Positions 46,739-54,849 of a DNA stretch of 64,000 nt are shown here, piece by piece. Positions within the stretch are counted from its first letter, which is position 1; each line of letters opens with the position of its first letter. A model generated the notes under the pieces. The model worked only from the letters and a program-made list of their open reading frames with translations. It searched no databases and was not told the DNA's origin. Both the position numbers and the translations under genes were made by a program. This DNA is from Melioribacteraceae bacterium (GTDB lineage Bacteria > Bacteroidota > Ignavibacteria > Ignavibacteriales > Melioribacteraceae), in assembly GCA_030584085.1 (NCBI GenBank), contig CP129490.1:1-64000 (forward strand), in the 5' to 3' direction.

Positions 46739-46768
46739 GATGCTGTTTCAATATTTTGAAACAGCATC
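46739..46768 (+). terminator. Terminator after the OB-fold lipoprotein
   Basis: Perfect 13-bp stem GATGCTGTTTCAA / TTGAAACAGCATC with a 4-base loop and a T run. Confidence 0.9.
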
Positions 46769-46836
46769 ATTTTTTCTTTCTGTTATTATCCTGCCATTTC
46801 TTTTCGTTATCTTTCACTACAATAAAGAAATAAACT

Positions 46837-47976
46837 ATGTACAACTACCAAAAATCAAATAGATACTTTGCACAAGTTGCCGATGATATAAAAGATATCA
46901 CCGCGGATGAATTGGAAAGCTTAGGCGCTACAGGAATTAAAGAAGCATACAAGGGCGTTTATTTTAACGCCTCTCAAAGCAATCTTTATAAAATTAATTT
47001 GTACTCGAGTCTGATTAATAGAATTCTCGCACCACTTTATTCATTCGATTGCCATTCCGAAAACTATTTATATAAAACAGCATATGATATTGAATGGGAG
47101 AAACTCTTTTCGTCCGATGAAACATTTGCAGTTTTCGCCTCGACAATAAATAGCAATATCAATCACTCTAAATTTGCGGCTTTAAAATTAAAGGATGCAA
47201 TTGTTGACCGATTCAGAAATACTCAAGGTAAACGACCGAACGTAGATACAAGAAATCCGGATGTTTGGTTTAATTTGTTTATAGAAAATAATCATGCTGT
47301 TATAAGTTTAGATACATCAGGTGGATCACTTCATAGAAGAGGTTATCGAAAAGAGTCAGTTGAAGCGCCAATGATTGAAACACTCGCAGCATCACTTTTA
47401 AAAATATCCGGTTGGAATGGTACGACAGATTTATATGATCCATTTTGCGGATCAGGAACTATTTTGTGTGAAGCTTATCTTCACGTAACAAATACTCCCA
47501 CTTCAATTAATAGAAAGAAATTTGGTTTTGAAAAACTTCCCGACTTTAATTCAAAATTGTGGAAAGAAGTAAAAGCAGAAGCTCTAGATAATATAAAAGA
47601 AATAAGAGACGGATTAATTAGCGGAAGTGATGTTTCAAAAGAAGCGATCAAAGCCGCACAAATTAATTGTAATGAAATTGATAAGAGTGGTAGAATTAGC
47701 TTGCGTCAGACAAATCTGTTCGATATAAAGGAATTGAACAATAAAACAATAATTTGTAATCCACCATTTGGAATTAGATTGAAACACAATCAAGATCTAT
47801 CCGATTTCTATAAACAATTCGGTGATTTTCTAAAACAGAAATGTAAAGGATCCACTGCTTATATTTATTTCGGTGATCGAGAATATATTAAGAAAATTGG
47901 ATTGCGTACAGCAATGAAACGTCCGCTTCAAAATGGTGGTCTTGATGGAAGACTTGCGAAATTCGAATTGTATTAA
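46837..47976 (+). CDS. THUMP-domain RNA guanine methyltransferase (RlmL/TrmN-like)
   Basis: The 379-residue protein has an N-terminal ferredoxin-like and THUMP part (residues about 1-155, YFAQVADDIKDITADEL) and a C-terminal methylase domain with YDPFCGSGTILCEA (SAM) and NPPFGIRL (catalytic NPPF). This is the N2-guanine rRNA/tRNA methyltransferase family, like the RlmL N-terminal half or TrmN. The exact RNA target cannot be read from sequence. Normal length for the single-methylase form. Confidence 0.9.
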   Translation: MYNYQKSNRYFAQVADDIKDITADELESLGATGIKEAYKGVYFNASQSNLYKINLYSSLINRILAPLYSFDCHSENYLYKTAYDIEWEKLFSSDETFAVFASTINSNINHSKFAALKLKDAIVDRFRNTQGKRPNVDTRNPDVWFNLFIENNHAVISLDTSGGSLHRRGYRKESVEAPMIETLAASLLKISGWNGTTDLYDPFCGSGTILCEAYLHVTNTPTSINRKKFGFEKLPDFNSKLWKEVKAEALDNIKEIRDGLISGSDVSKEAIKAAQINCNEIDKSGRISLRQTNLFDIKELNNKTIICNPPFGIRLKHNQDLSDFYKQFGDFLKQKCKGSTAYIYFGDREYIKKIGLRTAMKRPLQNGGLDGRLAKFELY

Positions 47977-48034
47977 AATTGGAACATTCAAAAAGGAAAA
48001 ATTGTTAGTTCTGTAACTTTCAGAAACTTCGAAA

Positions 48035-48208
48035 ATGAAAAAAGACAAAACATTTTGTGACTTAAGCAAAGATTATATTGCTAAACATCTCGATGAAATC
48101 ATTCCGTTAATTAATAATCCTAAATTTATTTGTAAAAAATGTGCAAGAGCAGCAAACGGCGAAACACATCTTTGTAAACCGGTAAAAATTAAAAACCACT
48201 CACAATAA
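48035..48208 (+). CDS. Small CxxC protein (57 residues)
   Basis: The ATG at 48035 opens a 57-residue frame: FCDLSKDYIAKHL, then NPKFICKKCARAANGETHLCKP. The CKKC pair and a later cysteine resemble a small zinc-binding protein type I have seen in many anaerobes. Codon use looks natural, and the gene starts 58 bases after the methyltransferase stop. Function unknown. Confidence 0.7.
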   Translation: MKKDKTFCDLSKDYIAKHLDEIIPLINNPKFICKKCARAANGETHLCKPVKIKNHSQ

Positions 48209-48277
48209 GTTGATAACTTTTACAAGTCATTTTTTCTAAGTAAATAGTAAATTCAAACTCATTTTCAAATTATTATT

Positions 48278-48526
48278 ATGAACTTATTCCTAATTTCATT
48301 TCTTATTATTTTACTAAATATTCCTTTCGGTTATTGGCGTGCCGGTGAAAGAAAATTTTCGCTTAAGTGGTTTCTTGCAATTCACATTCCGGTTCCGATT
48401 ATTATTTTATTGAGATATTTTTTAAACATCGGGTTTGAATGGTGTACTTATCCAATAATGATCACGGCTTTTTTCACCGGACAAGCTCTTGGCTCTTGGT
48501 TCAGAACAAAGTTAATCCAACCGTAA
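48278..48526 (+). CDS. Small membrane protein (82 residues)
   Basis: Two to three hydrophobic helices cover most of the protein (about 4-20, 32-48, 58-74), with a GYWRAGERKFSLKWF loop. No family that I can name. Likely a real gene by composition and its fit in the gap. Confidence 0.65.
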   Translation: MNLFLISFLIILLNIPFGYWRAGERKFSLKWFLAIHIPVPIIILLRYFLNIGFEWCTYPIMITAFFTGQALGSWFRTKLIQP

Positions 48527-48617
48527 AACTCGAATCTTGTGAAGTATTTTAAATAATTATCACACAAAGAAACTTTTTCAATAATTTTCCGTCTTATCAG
48601 CAAGTAAAAAAATCATT

Positions 48618-50129
48618 ATGGAGAAAATGATGAAACTAATTAGTAAGATGATAATTATATTTTTTATAAGTACTACTCTATTTGCTCAAATCGATTTTGA
48701 TAAACTTGACAAATATATAACCAAAGCCGCGAAGGATTTTAAAATTGAAGGGCTTGCAATTGCGGTTGTTAAAGATTCACAGATAGTTTTTTCTAAAGCC
48801 TATGGTTATGCTGATATCGAAAAGCAAATACCACTTACTACCAATAGTCTTTTCAACATAGCATCATGTACAAAAGCATTCACTGCCGCTATTGTTGCCA
48901 AACAAGTTGATGAAGGAAAGCTTAGTTGGGATGACAAAGTGATCGAACACATTCCATATTTTCAGCTTAGTGATATATGGATTACGAATCAACTTAATAT
49001 AGTTGATATATTAAGTCATAGAAGCGGACTAAAAACTTTTGCCGGAGATCTGCTATGGTATCATACAGATTATACTTCGGAAGAAATCATCAAACGTATG
49101 AGATACATTCCTATAGAGAATGAATTTAGAAGTCAATATGGTTATCAGAATAATATGTTTATGATAGCCGGTGAAATAGTTAGTCAGTCTTCCGGAATCA
49201 CTTGGCATGAATATCTGCAAAATGAAATTTTTAATAAACTCGAAATGAAAAACACCAAACTAAGTGGAAGCTTTTTAAGTGAAGAAGATGATATTGCTTT
49301 TCCTCATGTTAATGGTAGTGTGTATCCAATCGCAGAAGAACTTCCTGATCCGGCCGGTTCAATTTATTCGAATGTGGAGGAAATGGGCAATTGGATTTCT
49401 ATGCTATTAAACGGAGGAAAATATAATGGTGAACAAGTCATAAGCGGCAAGGTATTAAATGATATGTTTACACCGCGTACCATTGTCAGACTCGCAAGAA
49501 CTATGGAAAAAGCCGGGGCAAATTTTCACACATACGGTTTAGGCTGGTTTATGTTTGATTATTATGGCAGAAAAATTATTTATCACGATGGCGGAATGCC
49601 GGGATATATTGCACGAACAATGCTCGTTCCCAAAGAAAATTTTGGTTTTGTAATTTTAACAAACGGTATGAATCCTTTACCGCTGGCAATTAGTCAACAA
49701 ATATTAGATTTTGCTTTCGGTAATCCAGAAGCAGATTGGGCTGCTGATTATTTAGAAAGAGTTAAGCAGCGTGATGAAAGAATGAAATCTTTTGAAACCG
49801 AAAAAGAAGAAAATAGAATTGAAGGAACATCTCCTTCGCTTGAACTTGCCGGTTATACGGGAAACTATAACGATAATTCTTATGGGGAGTCAAGTATTGA
49901 GTTAATTAATGACAAACTTGTTTTAACTCTACCTGCCAAAGATGTATTCGTAAGTGAAATGGAACATTGGCATAATGATACGTTTAAAATTAAATTCAAA
50001 GATGAATATTTACCTGAAGGTTTTGTAACATTCGATTTTAATTCAAGAGGAAAAGTCACAGCTTTCAAAATTGATTTACCAAATCCCGATTTTCATTTTA
50101 ATGATTTGTATTTTGAAAAGATTGATTAA
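48618..50129 (+). CDS. Class C beta-lactamase-like serine hydrolase
   Basis: The 503-residue exported protein has a signal peptide, the SxxK motif in NIASCTKAFTAAI (S-C-T-K), the YxN element within FRSQYGYQNNMFMIAG, and HDGGMPGY as the third motif. A C-terminal beta domain of about 100 residues follows (LAGYTGNYND). It is related to the 9964-11706 hydrolase but lacks its TPR segment. Substrate unknown. The start may be ATG 48618 or the ATGATG at 48627, since a GGAG lies just before the latter. Confidence 0.87.
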   Translation: MEKMMKLISKMIIIFFISTTLFAQIDFDKLDKYITKAAKDFKIEGLAIAVVKDSQIVFSKAYGYADIEKQIPLTTNSLFNIASCTKAFTAAIVAKQVDEGKLSWDDKVIEHIPYFQLSDIWITNQLNIVDILSHRSGLKTFAGDLLWYHTDYTSEEIIKRMRYIPIENEFRSQYGYQNNMFMIAGEIVSQSSGITWHEYLQNEIFNKLEMKNTKLSGSFLSEEDDIAFPHVNGSVYPIAEELPDPAGSIYSNVEEMGNWISMLLNGGKYNGEQVISGKVLNDMFTPRTIVRLARTMEKAGANFHTYGLGWFMFDYYGRKIIYHDGGMPGYIARTMLVPKENFGFVILTNGMNPLPLAISQQILDFAFGNPEADWAADYLERVKQRDERMKSFETEKEENRIEGTSPSLELAGYTGNYNDNSYGESSIELINDKLVLTLPAKDVFVSEMEHWHNDTFKIKFKDEYLPEGFVTFDFNSRGKVTAFKIDLPNPDFHFNDLYFEKID

Positions 50130-50162
50130 CTTTTCAAGTAAAAATAATTTCACGAGAGTAAA

Positions 50163-50591
50163 ATGGCACAAAAGAAAGCATTCATTAAACAAGTACAAGG
50201 ATTGACATTTACCGGCAAGACTGATTCTAATCATTGGATTACAATGGATGGTCCGGAAGAGTTTGGTGGAAGTAACGCGGCCATTAGACCAAAAGAATTG
50301 TTACTTTTAAGTCTCGGCGGATGTACCGGTGCAGATGTTGCTTCAATATTGCAAAAGAAGCGTGTTAAGTTAGAAGGTTTTGAAATGAACTTAACCGCGG
50401 ATGCAACCGAAGATTATCCGCAAGTATTTACAAAAATTCATATCGAATATGTTTTTTACGGAAATGATATTGCAGAAAAAGATGTTGAAAAAGCAATTGA
50501 ACTTTCACAAACAAAATATTGTGGTGTTACAGCGATGTTAAGCAAAGCAATGGAGATAACTACATCGTTTAGAATTGAAAAAAGTAAGTAG
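50163..50591 (+). CDS. OsmC/Ohr family peroxidase-like protein
   Basis: The 142-residue protein carries the two redox cysteines of the OsmC family: LSLGGCTGADVASIL (about residues 46-60) and KYCGVTAMLSKA near the C-terminus, with FGGSNAAIRPKELLLL between the strands. Such proteins reduce organic hydroperoxides. It is a soluble dimer in the family. Separated by 33 bases from the beta-lactamase-like gene. Confidence 0.9.
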   Translation: MAQKKAFIKQVQGLTFTGKTDSNHWITMDGPEEFGGSNAAIRPKELLLLSLGGCTGADVASILQKKRVKLEGFEMNLTADATEDYPQVFTKIHIEYVFYGNDIAEKDVEKAIELSQTKYCGVTAMLSKAMEITTSFRIEKSK

Positions 50592-50599
50592 GAGTTAAT

Positions 50600-50977
50600 T
50601 TAATAAATTGCGGGGATACGTTTTCTTCCGGCGTATCCCTCATTTATTCCGTGGTAATATAAAATGTCTTCTTCATCACTTCGCCAGCAAAGATAGACTT
50701 CTTCTTCTCCAATAAATGAAGGAAAATCAACAAGCCCTATTGAAAAATTCCAATCTTTATAGTAACAACCGATTTCTTCCAGCTCTCTAATAAAATAATT
50801 TAGATCGCCGATTAATTTTTGTACTTCGGGATTTTCTTGTGCTTCGGGACCCATTTGTTCTGCGATAGTACTAATCTGAAAACTTGTGTCCAGAATATCT
50901 TTAACGATTTTTTTTACTAAAGGTAGAGTACGTTTAGCTTCTTCCGGCGTAAAATATTTTGTGGCAGTTGTGGTCAT
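50600..50977 (-). CDS. DUF2203 protein
   Basis: The 125-residue protein (from the ATG at 50977, MTTTATKYFTPEEAKRTLP) matches DUF2203: YFTPEEAKRTLPLVKKIVKDI, a helical middle with LIGDLNYFIRELEEIGCYYKD, and GLVDFPS, VYLCWR at the end. Function unknown. The ORF extends to 51013, but the extra 12 residues are not conserved-looking. It is divergent from marR. Confidence 0.85.
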   Translation of the reverse strand: MTTTATKYFTPEEAKRTLPLVKKIVKDILDTSFQISTIAEQMGPEAQENPEVQKLIGDLNYFIRELEEIGCYYKDWNFSIGLVDFPSFIGEEEVYLCWRSDEEDILYYHGINEGYAGRKRIPAIY

Positions 50978-51047
50978 AATTTTATGATTATATAACAAAT
51001 TAAATATACTCAAAAGTTCCTACTAAATATAGCAACGTAATTTTAAT

Positions 51048-51076
51048 TTGACAATCTATCCGATTTATTTTATTTT
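51048..51076 (+). promoter_or_regulatory. Candidate sigma-70-like promoter of the MarR gene
   Basis: TTGACA at 51048-51053, 17-base spacer, TATTTT at 51071-51076; the marR ATG lies 31 bases downstream. The -35 is perfect and the -10 is partial. Confidence 0.5.
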
Positions 51077-51107
51077 GAATTTGAACTTATAAAGCAGGAA
51101 TCTTGTT

Positions 51108-51563
51108 ATGGGGGCAGCAAAAAGTTACGGTAAGAAAAATGATCTTGCCTTAAATACTTGGATTAAACTAGCAAGAGCACATTCCGTTATCGCTCATCTA
51201 TCTGATGAAAACATACGGGGATATAATTTAACAACACCACAATTCGGAGTTATTGAAGCATTAGGTCATCTCGGACCTTTGAGAGTCGGACAACTTTGTA
51301 ACAAAATGTTGGTTAGTGGCGGTAATATGACGCTGGTTTTAGATAATTTAGAGAAACAGCAATTAATCGAAAGAACATTTTCAAAAGAAGATAGACGCGC
51401 AATTCTGATTCAATTAACTCAAAAGGGAGTTAAATTGTTTGAAAAAATTTTTTCCGATCATGCAGACCGAATCGGGGAAATATTTTCCATATTATCGATT
51501 GATGAGCAAAAAGCACTCGGCGATTTATTAAAAAAACTTGGTAAATCTTTAGCGAAACGATAA
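51108..51563 (+). CDS. MarR-family transcriptional regulator
   Basis: The 151-residue winged-helix protein has the MarR core: LTTPQFGVIEALGHLGPLRVGQLCNKMLVSGGNMTLVLDNLEKQQLIERTF then DRRAILIQLTQKG in the wing. It is a dimeric repressor, often of oxidative-stress or drug-response genes. It precedes the pirin gene by 64 bases, and a palindrome there (51594-51611) is a good operator candidate. The one cysteine (LCNKM) might sense oxidants. Confidence 0.9.
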   Translation: MGAAKSYGKKNDLALNTWIKLARAHSVIAHLSDENIRGYNLTTPQFGVIEALGHLGPLRVGQLCNKMLVSGGNMTLVLDNLEKQQLIERTFSKEDRRAILIQLTQKGVKLFEKIFSDHADRIGEIFSILSIDEQKALGDLLKKLGKSLAKR

Positions 51564-51593
51564 AAAAATTTAGATATATACTTAAAATATAAA

Positions 51594-51611
51594 TATCACG
51601 ATATAGTGATA
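51594..51611. promoter_or_regulatory. Palindromic operator candidate between marR and pirin
   Basis: TATCACGATATAGTGATA: six-base arms TATCAC/GTGATA and a nearly symmetric centre (16 of 18 positions). It lies 16 bases before the pirin start. MarR proteins bind palindromes of this size. Confidence 0.55.
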
Positions 51612-51627
51612 AAGAAAGGAAGTAAAA

Positions 51628-52332
51628 ATGATACAATTAGTTAAAAGTAACCAACGCGGTAAAACTCATATAGATTGGCTGGAAAGTTATCACAGTTTTT
51701 CATTCGGAAATTATTATGACCCGGAAAATATTCAATTTGGACCGATTAGAGTTCTTAACGATGATATTATCGCTCCGGGTGCCGGGTTTCCGACACACCC
51801 ACATAATAACATGGAAATAGTAACAATTTCTCTTGAAGGTGAATTAGCGCATAAAGACAGCACCGGTGGTAAGGGTGTCATTCGTCCGGGTGAAGTTCAA
51901 AGAATGACCGCCGGAAAAGGAGTTTATCATTCCGAGTTTAATAATTCAGATGAAAATCCGACACATATTTTACAGATTTGGTTTATTCCGGATAAACCCG
52001 GTTATGAGCCTAGTTATGAACAGACAAAATATAATCCCAATGACGCAAAAAACTCATTATTGAAACTTGTAAGCAAGAAAAATGGCGATGGAATAGTAAC
52101 AATTAATCAAGATGCTGATTTATACATCTCACATCTAGATAATACGAAAGAACTTAATTATAAAATCGATGAAGGCAGAGGAGTTTATCTCTTCCAATTT
52201 GCCGGAGAATTATCCGTCAACAATCAAAGTATTGCGAATGGAGATGCTCTTAAAATCACCGATGAACAAGAAATCTCTATCAAAACAAGAGAAAGTTCTT
52301 CTTTTATACTTTTTGATGTCTCATTAAAGTGA
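51628..52332 (+). CDS. Pirin-family protein (YhhW-like)
   Basis: The 234-residue bicupin has the pirin signature FPTHPHNNMEIVTISLEGELAHKDS (HPH, later H and E as metal ligands) and PGEVQRMTAGKGVYHSEFN. The second cupin is degenerate. YhhW-like members are quercetinase-like dioxygenases that respond to oxidation or drugs. Its location after marR, with a palindrome in its leader, suggests MarR control. GAAAGGAAG serves as ribosome site. Confidence 0.92.
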   Translation: MIQLVKSNQRGKTHIDWLESYHSFSFGNYYDPENIQFGPIRVLNDDIIAPGAGFPTHPHNNMEIVTISLEGELAHKDSTGGKGVIRPGEVQRMTAGKGVYHSEFNNSDENPTHILQIWFIPDKPGYEPSYEQTKYNPNDAKNSLLKLVSKKNGDGIVTINQDADLYISHLDNTKELNYKIDEGRGVYLFQFAGELSVNNQSIANGDALKITDEQEISIKTRESSSFILFDVSLK

Positions 52333-52376
52333 TATATTTCTTGATCATTTCTTAAAAAGATTGGGGGATATTCCTT

Positions 52377-54281
52377 ATGAATATCATTAAATCAGTTTTA
52401 CTTATTCTATTAACAACGATTCTATTTATTAGCTGCGGACCAAAGTTTGAAGGCACATTTTCAACATTGCCCGAAAAACCACAAGCTGCTGATGAAATTA
52501 CAGTAATGTATGATCCAGCAGGAACACCGCTGGAAGGAAAAGAAAATGTTGATATGATTGCTTATCTCTACGGTGTAGAGCTTGATGATGCAATCGGTAT
52601 TGAAATGCAGAAAGAAGGAAAAGGATTCATTGGAAAGTTTTCTTCCTTTCCAAATACGCGGGGTGTTATTGTAAAGTTTGTTGATCGCGATAACTATGAA
52701 ACTGAAGATAATAACAACAAACAAGGTTATTTGCTTAACCTCTATGACGAAAACGGAAAGGTTATTGCAGGCTCTAAAGCAGGTTTGGCAGCCGGTTATT
52801 ATTTGTGGGGAAGATCAGCAGGATTGGAAAGAGACGGAGAAAAATCTGTTTCTCTATTTAACGAAGCATTTAAAGAGAATCCCGAAGTTAAATCGGAATA
52901 TCTCGAATCATATTTTAATGTACTTTTAAGAGTTAGACCGGACGAAGTTAACAACATAATTTCGGATGAGCTTTCACAACTTGAACAAAAATCGGAGTTA
53001 ACAGAAAACGAATTAGGATTACTGGCTAAATGGTATGTAAGATTACAACAAAACGAAAAAGTTGAAAAATACAGAGCGGAAATTTTCAATAAATATCCAG
53101 ATGGAGAATTTGTTGAAGATTACTCATTTGCAGAGTTTAACTTTGCTCCGAATGAAGAAGAAAAATTGAAAGTTTATGAATCGCTTAAAACAAAATACCC
53201 GGATAGTGAAAAACTAAGCAACATAAGCAACGATTTAGTTTATTCTTTGGCAAGAGCAGGGAAGTTTAAAGAAGCCTATGATTTTGTAATTTCTAATCTA
53301 AATAAAGTTCATCCATTTTATTATCAGTACACCGTCAATAAAATGATTGAAGCAGAAGCCGATCCTAAATTAGCATTACAATTTGCTGAAGTGGGTGTTA
53401 AACAAGCGAAATTAAATTTGGAAGAACCATATGTAGAAAAAAATCCAAGCGAAACAATTAAAGAGTGGGAAAACGGCAGAGCATATTATCTCGGTCTAAA
53501 TCAATACAGATACGGTATTCTTCTTGCAGCAAATGAGTCTAAAAATGAAGCCGAAAAAGTTCTAGCGCAAGCGATTGAAAACACGGATAAATTATACGGC
53601 GATCAAGATCTAAGAAATTATTATGCGAATTTATTAGTTGGTCTTGGCGAAAACAAAAAAGCACTTGATGCAATCAGCAAATTTATCGAAGAAGGAAACG
53701 GTTCATCCGAGCTTCAAGCTAATCTTAAAACAGCTTACATTGCCGATAAAGGAAGCGAAGAAGGATATGATCAATTCCTCAGTCAATTTATTTCCGCAGC
53801 AGAAACAGAAATGCTAAATGATCTCAAATCTAAAATGATAAACGATCCGGCTCCTGCATTTACTCTTAAAGATTTGGATGGTAATACTGTTTCACTTTCT
53901 GATTATAAAGGAAAAACAGTTCTAGTAGACTTTTGGGCAACGTGGTGCGGTCCTTGTTTAAGTTCATTCCCGGGATTAAAAACCGCCGTTCAAAATTACC
54001 AAGACGATGAATCTGTAGTATTCTTGTTTGTAAATACTTGGGAGCGTGTTGATAACAAAGAAGAAAACGCGCGTAATTTTGTTAAAGAGAGTAATTATCC
54101 ATTTCACGTATTGCTGGACTTAGATAATGAAGTAATTACTCAATATAAAGTTGATGGAATTCCAATCAAGTTTATTATTGGTCCCGACCAAAATATTAAA
54201 TTCAAGAGTGTCGGCTTTAGCGGCAACTTAGATCAAATGGTAAAAGAAATTGAAATGATGATTGATCTTGCGAAAGGGTGA
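52377..54281 (+). CDS. Lipoprotein with TPR-like body and C-terminal TlpA thioredoxin domain
   Basis: The 634-residue protein has a lipobox at Cys20 (LFISC), an N-terminal beta domain (about 30-130), a long helical TPR-like middle (140-475), and a thioredoxin-fold TlpA domain (about 485-634): APAFTLKDLDGNTVSLSDYKG, DFWATWCGPC (CxxC) and GIPIKFIIG with the cis-proline. It should act in the periplasm as disulfide reductase or in cytochrome maturation. GGGGAT precedes the start. A terminator follows at 54327. Confidence 0.9.
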   Translation: MNIIKSVLLILLTTILFISCGPKFEGTFSTLPEKPQAADEITVMYDPAGTPLEGKENVDMIAYLYGVELDDAIGIEMQKEGKGFIGKFSSFPNTRGVIVKFVDRDNYETEDNNNKQGYLLNLYDENGKVIAGSKAGLAAGYYLWGRSAGLERDGEKSVSLFNEAFKENPEVKSEYLESYFNVLLRVRPDEVNNIISDELSQLEQKSELTENELGLLAKWYVRLQQNEKVEKYRAEIFNKYPDGEFVEDYSFAEFNFAPNEEEKLKVYESLKTKYPDSEKLSNISNDLVYSLARAGKFKEAYDFVISNLNKVHPFYYQYTVNKMIEAEADPKLALQFAEVGVKQAKLNLEEPYVEKNPSETIKEWENGRAYYLGLNQYRYGILLAANESKNEAEKVLAQAIENTDKLYGDQDLRNYYANLLVGLGENKKALDAISKFIEEGNGSSELQANLKTAYIADKGSEEGYDQFLSQFISAAETEMLNDLKSKMINDPAPAFTLKDLDGNTVSLSDYKGKTVLVDFWATWCGPCLSSFPGLKTAVQNYQDDESVVFLFVNTWERVDNKEENARNFVKESNYPFHVLLDLDNEVITQYKVDGIPIKFIIGPDQNIKFKSVGFSGNLDQMVKEIEMMIDLAKG

Positions 54282-54291
54282 TTTAGATTTT

Positions 54292-54312
54292 AGATGTGAG
54301 ATTTAAGACTCA
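54292..54312. repeat. AGATGTGAGATTTAAGACTCA repeat
   Basis: Second copy of the 35832-35852 repeat, just after the TlpA-like gene stop. Confidence 0.55.
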
Positions 54313-54326
54313 TAGAATTTTGTATA

Positions 54327-54356
54327 AAAAAGTCCGTCAATTGACGGACTTTTTTT
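54327..54356. terminator. Bidirectional terminator between TlpA-like gene and ferredoxin
   Basis: AAAAAGTCCGTCAA / TTGACGGACTTTTT, a self-complementary 28-base stem with A and T tracts at the ends. It can serve both convergent genes. Confidence 0.9.
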
Positions 54357-54379
54357 GTAAAGAAGAAAATCAATAAATC

Positions 54380-54592
54380 TTATCTTTCTTCAATTGCATC
54401 TACTGCACAAACTTCTATACATGACTTACATTCGTTGCATAGTTCATTAACTATGAATGTATGATCATCAGAAAGTGGAGCTTGAGTTTCACCGTTCAAT
54501 TGAAACTCTTCACCTGCCTGGTAAATAGCGTTTTGTTCACATTCATCCACACAAGCTGAACAGTCTATGCATTCATCTGTTACGTACATCAT
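54380..54592 (-). CDS. 2[4Fe-4S] ferredoxin
   Basis: The 70-residue acidic protein has two cluster motifs: CIDCSACVDEC (residues 8-18) and CNECKSCIEVC (about 52-62), each with three spaced cysteines plus a fourth. The proline that usually follows the last cysteine is missing (EC-E and VC-A). The 25-residue insert between the motifs resembles the YfhL/Alvin-type ferredoxins. It moves electrons at low potential. AAGGAG ribosome site. Single gene, divergent from the next histidine kinase. Confidence 0.93.
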   Translation of the reverse strand: MMYVTDECIDCSACVDECEQNAIYQAGEEFQLNGETQAPLSDDHTFIVNELCNECKSCIEVCAVDAIEER

Positions 54593-54849
54593 TTTATGTT
54601 ACTCCTTGTTAATTCTATAAAAAGACATTACTAACTTAAAAAGAGTTAAATAAAATAACAAGACCAAATGATCTTCAAAAAAGAAAAATATTCAAATCAC
54701 TCTTCGAATATGTTTCTTATATTTATAACCGTTCATCTGACTAAAAAAAGCAATTATCTATCAGGAAACTTCGAGAAAAATACAGTCGCTATGCAAACCC
54801 AATAAATTCTACCCCCGCCGATGGAGTAATTTACTGGCGTGAAAAACTT

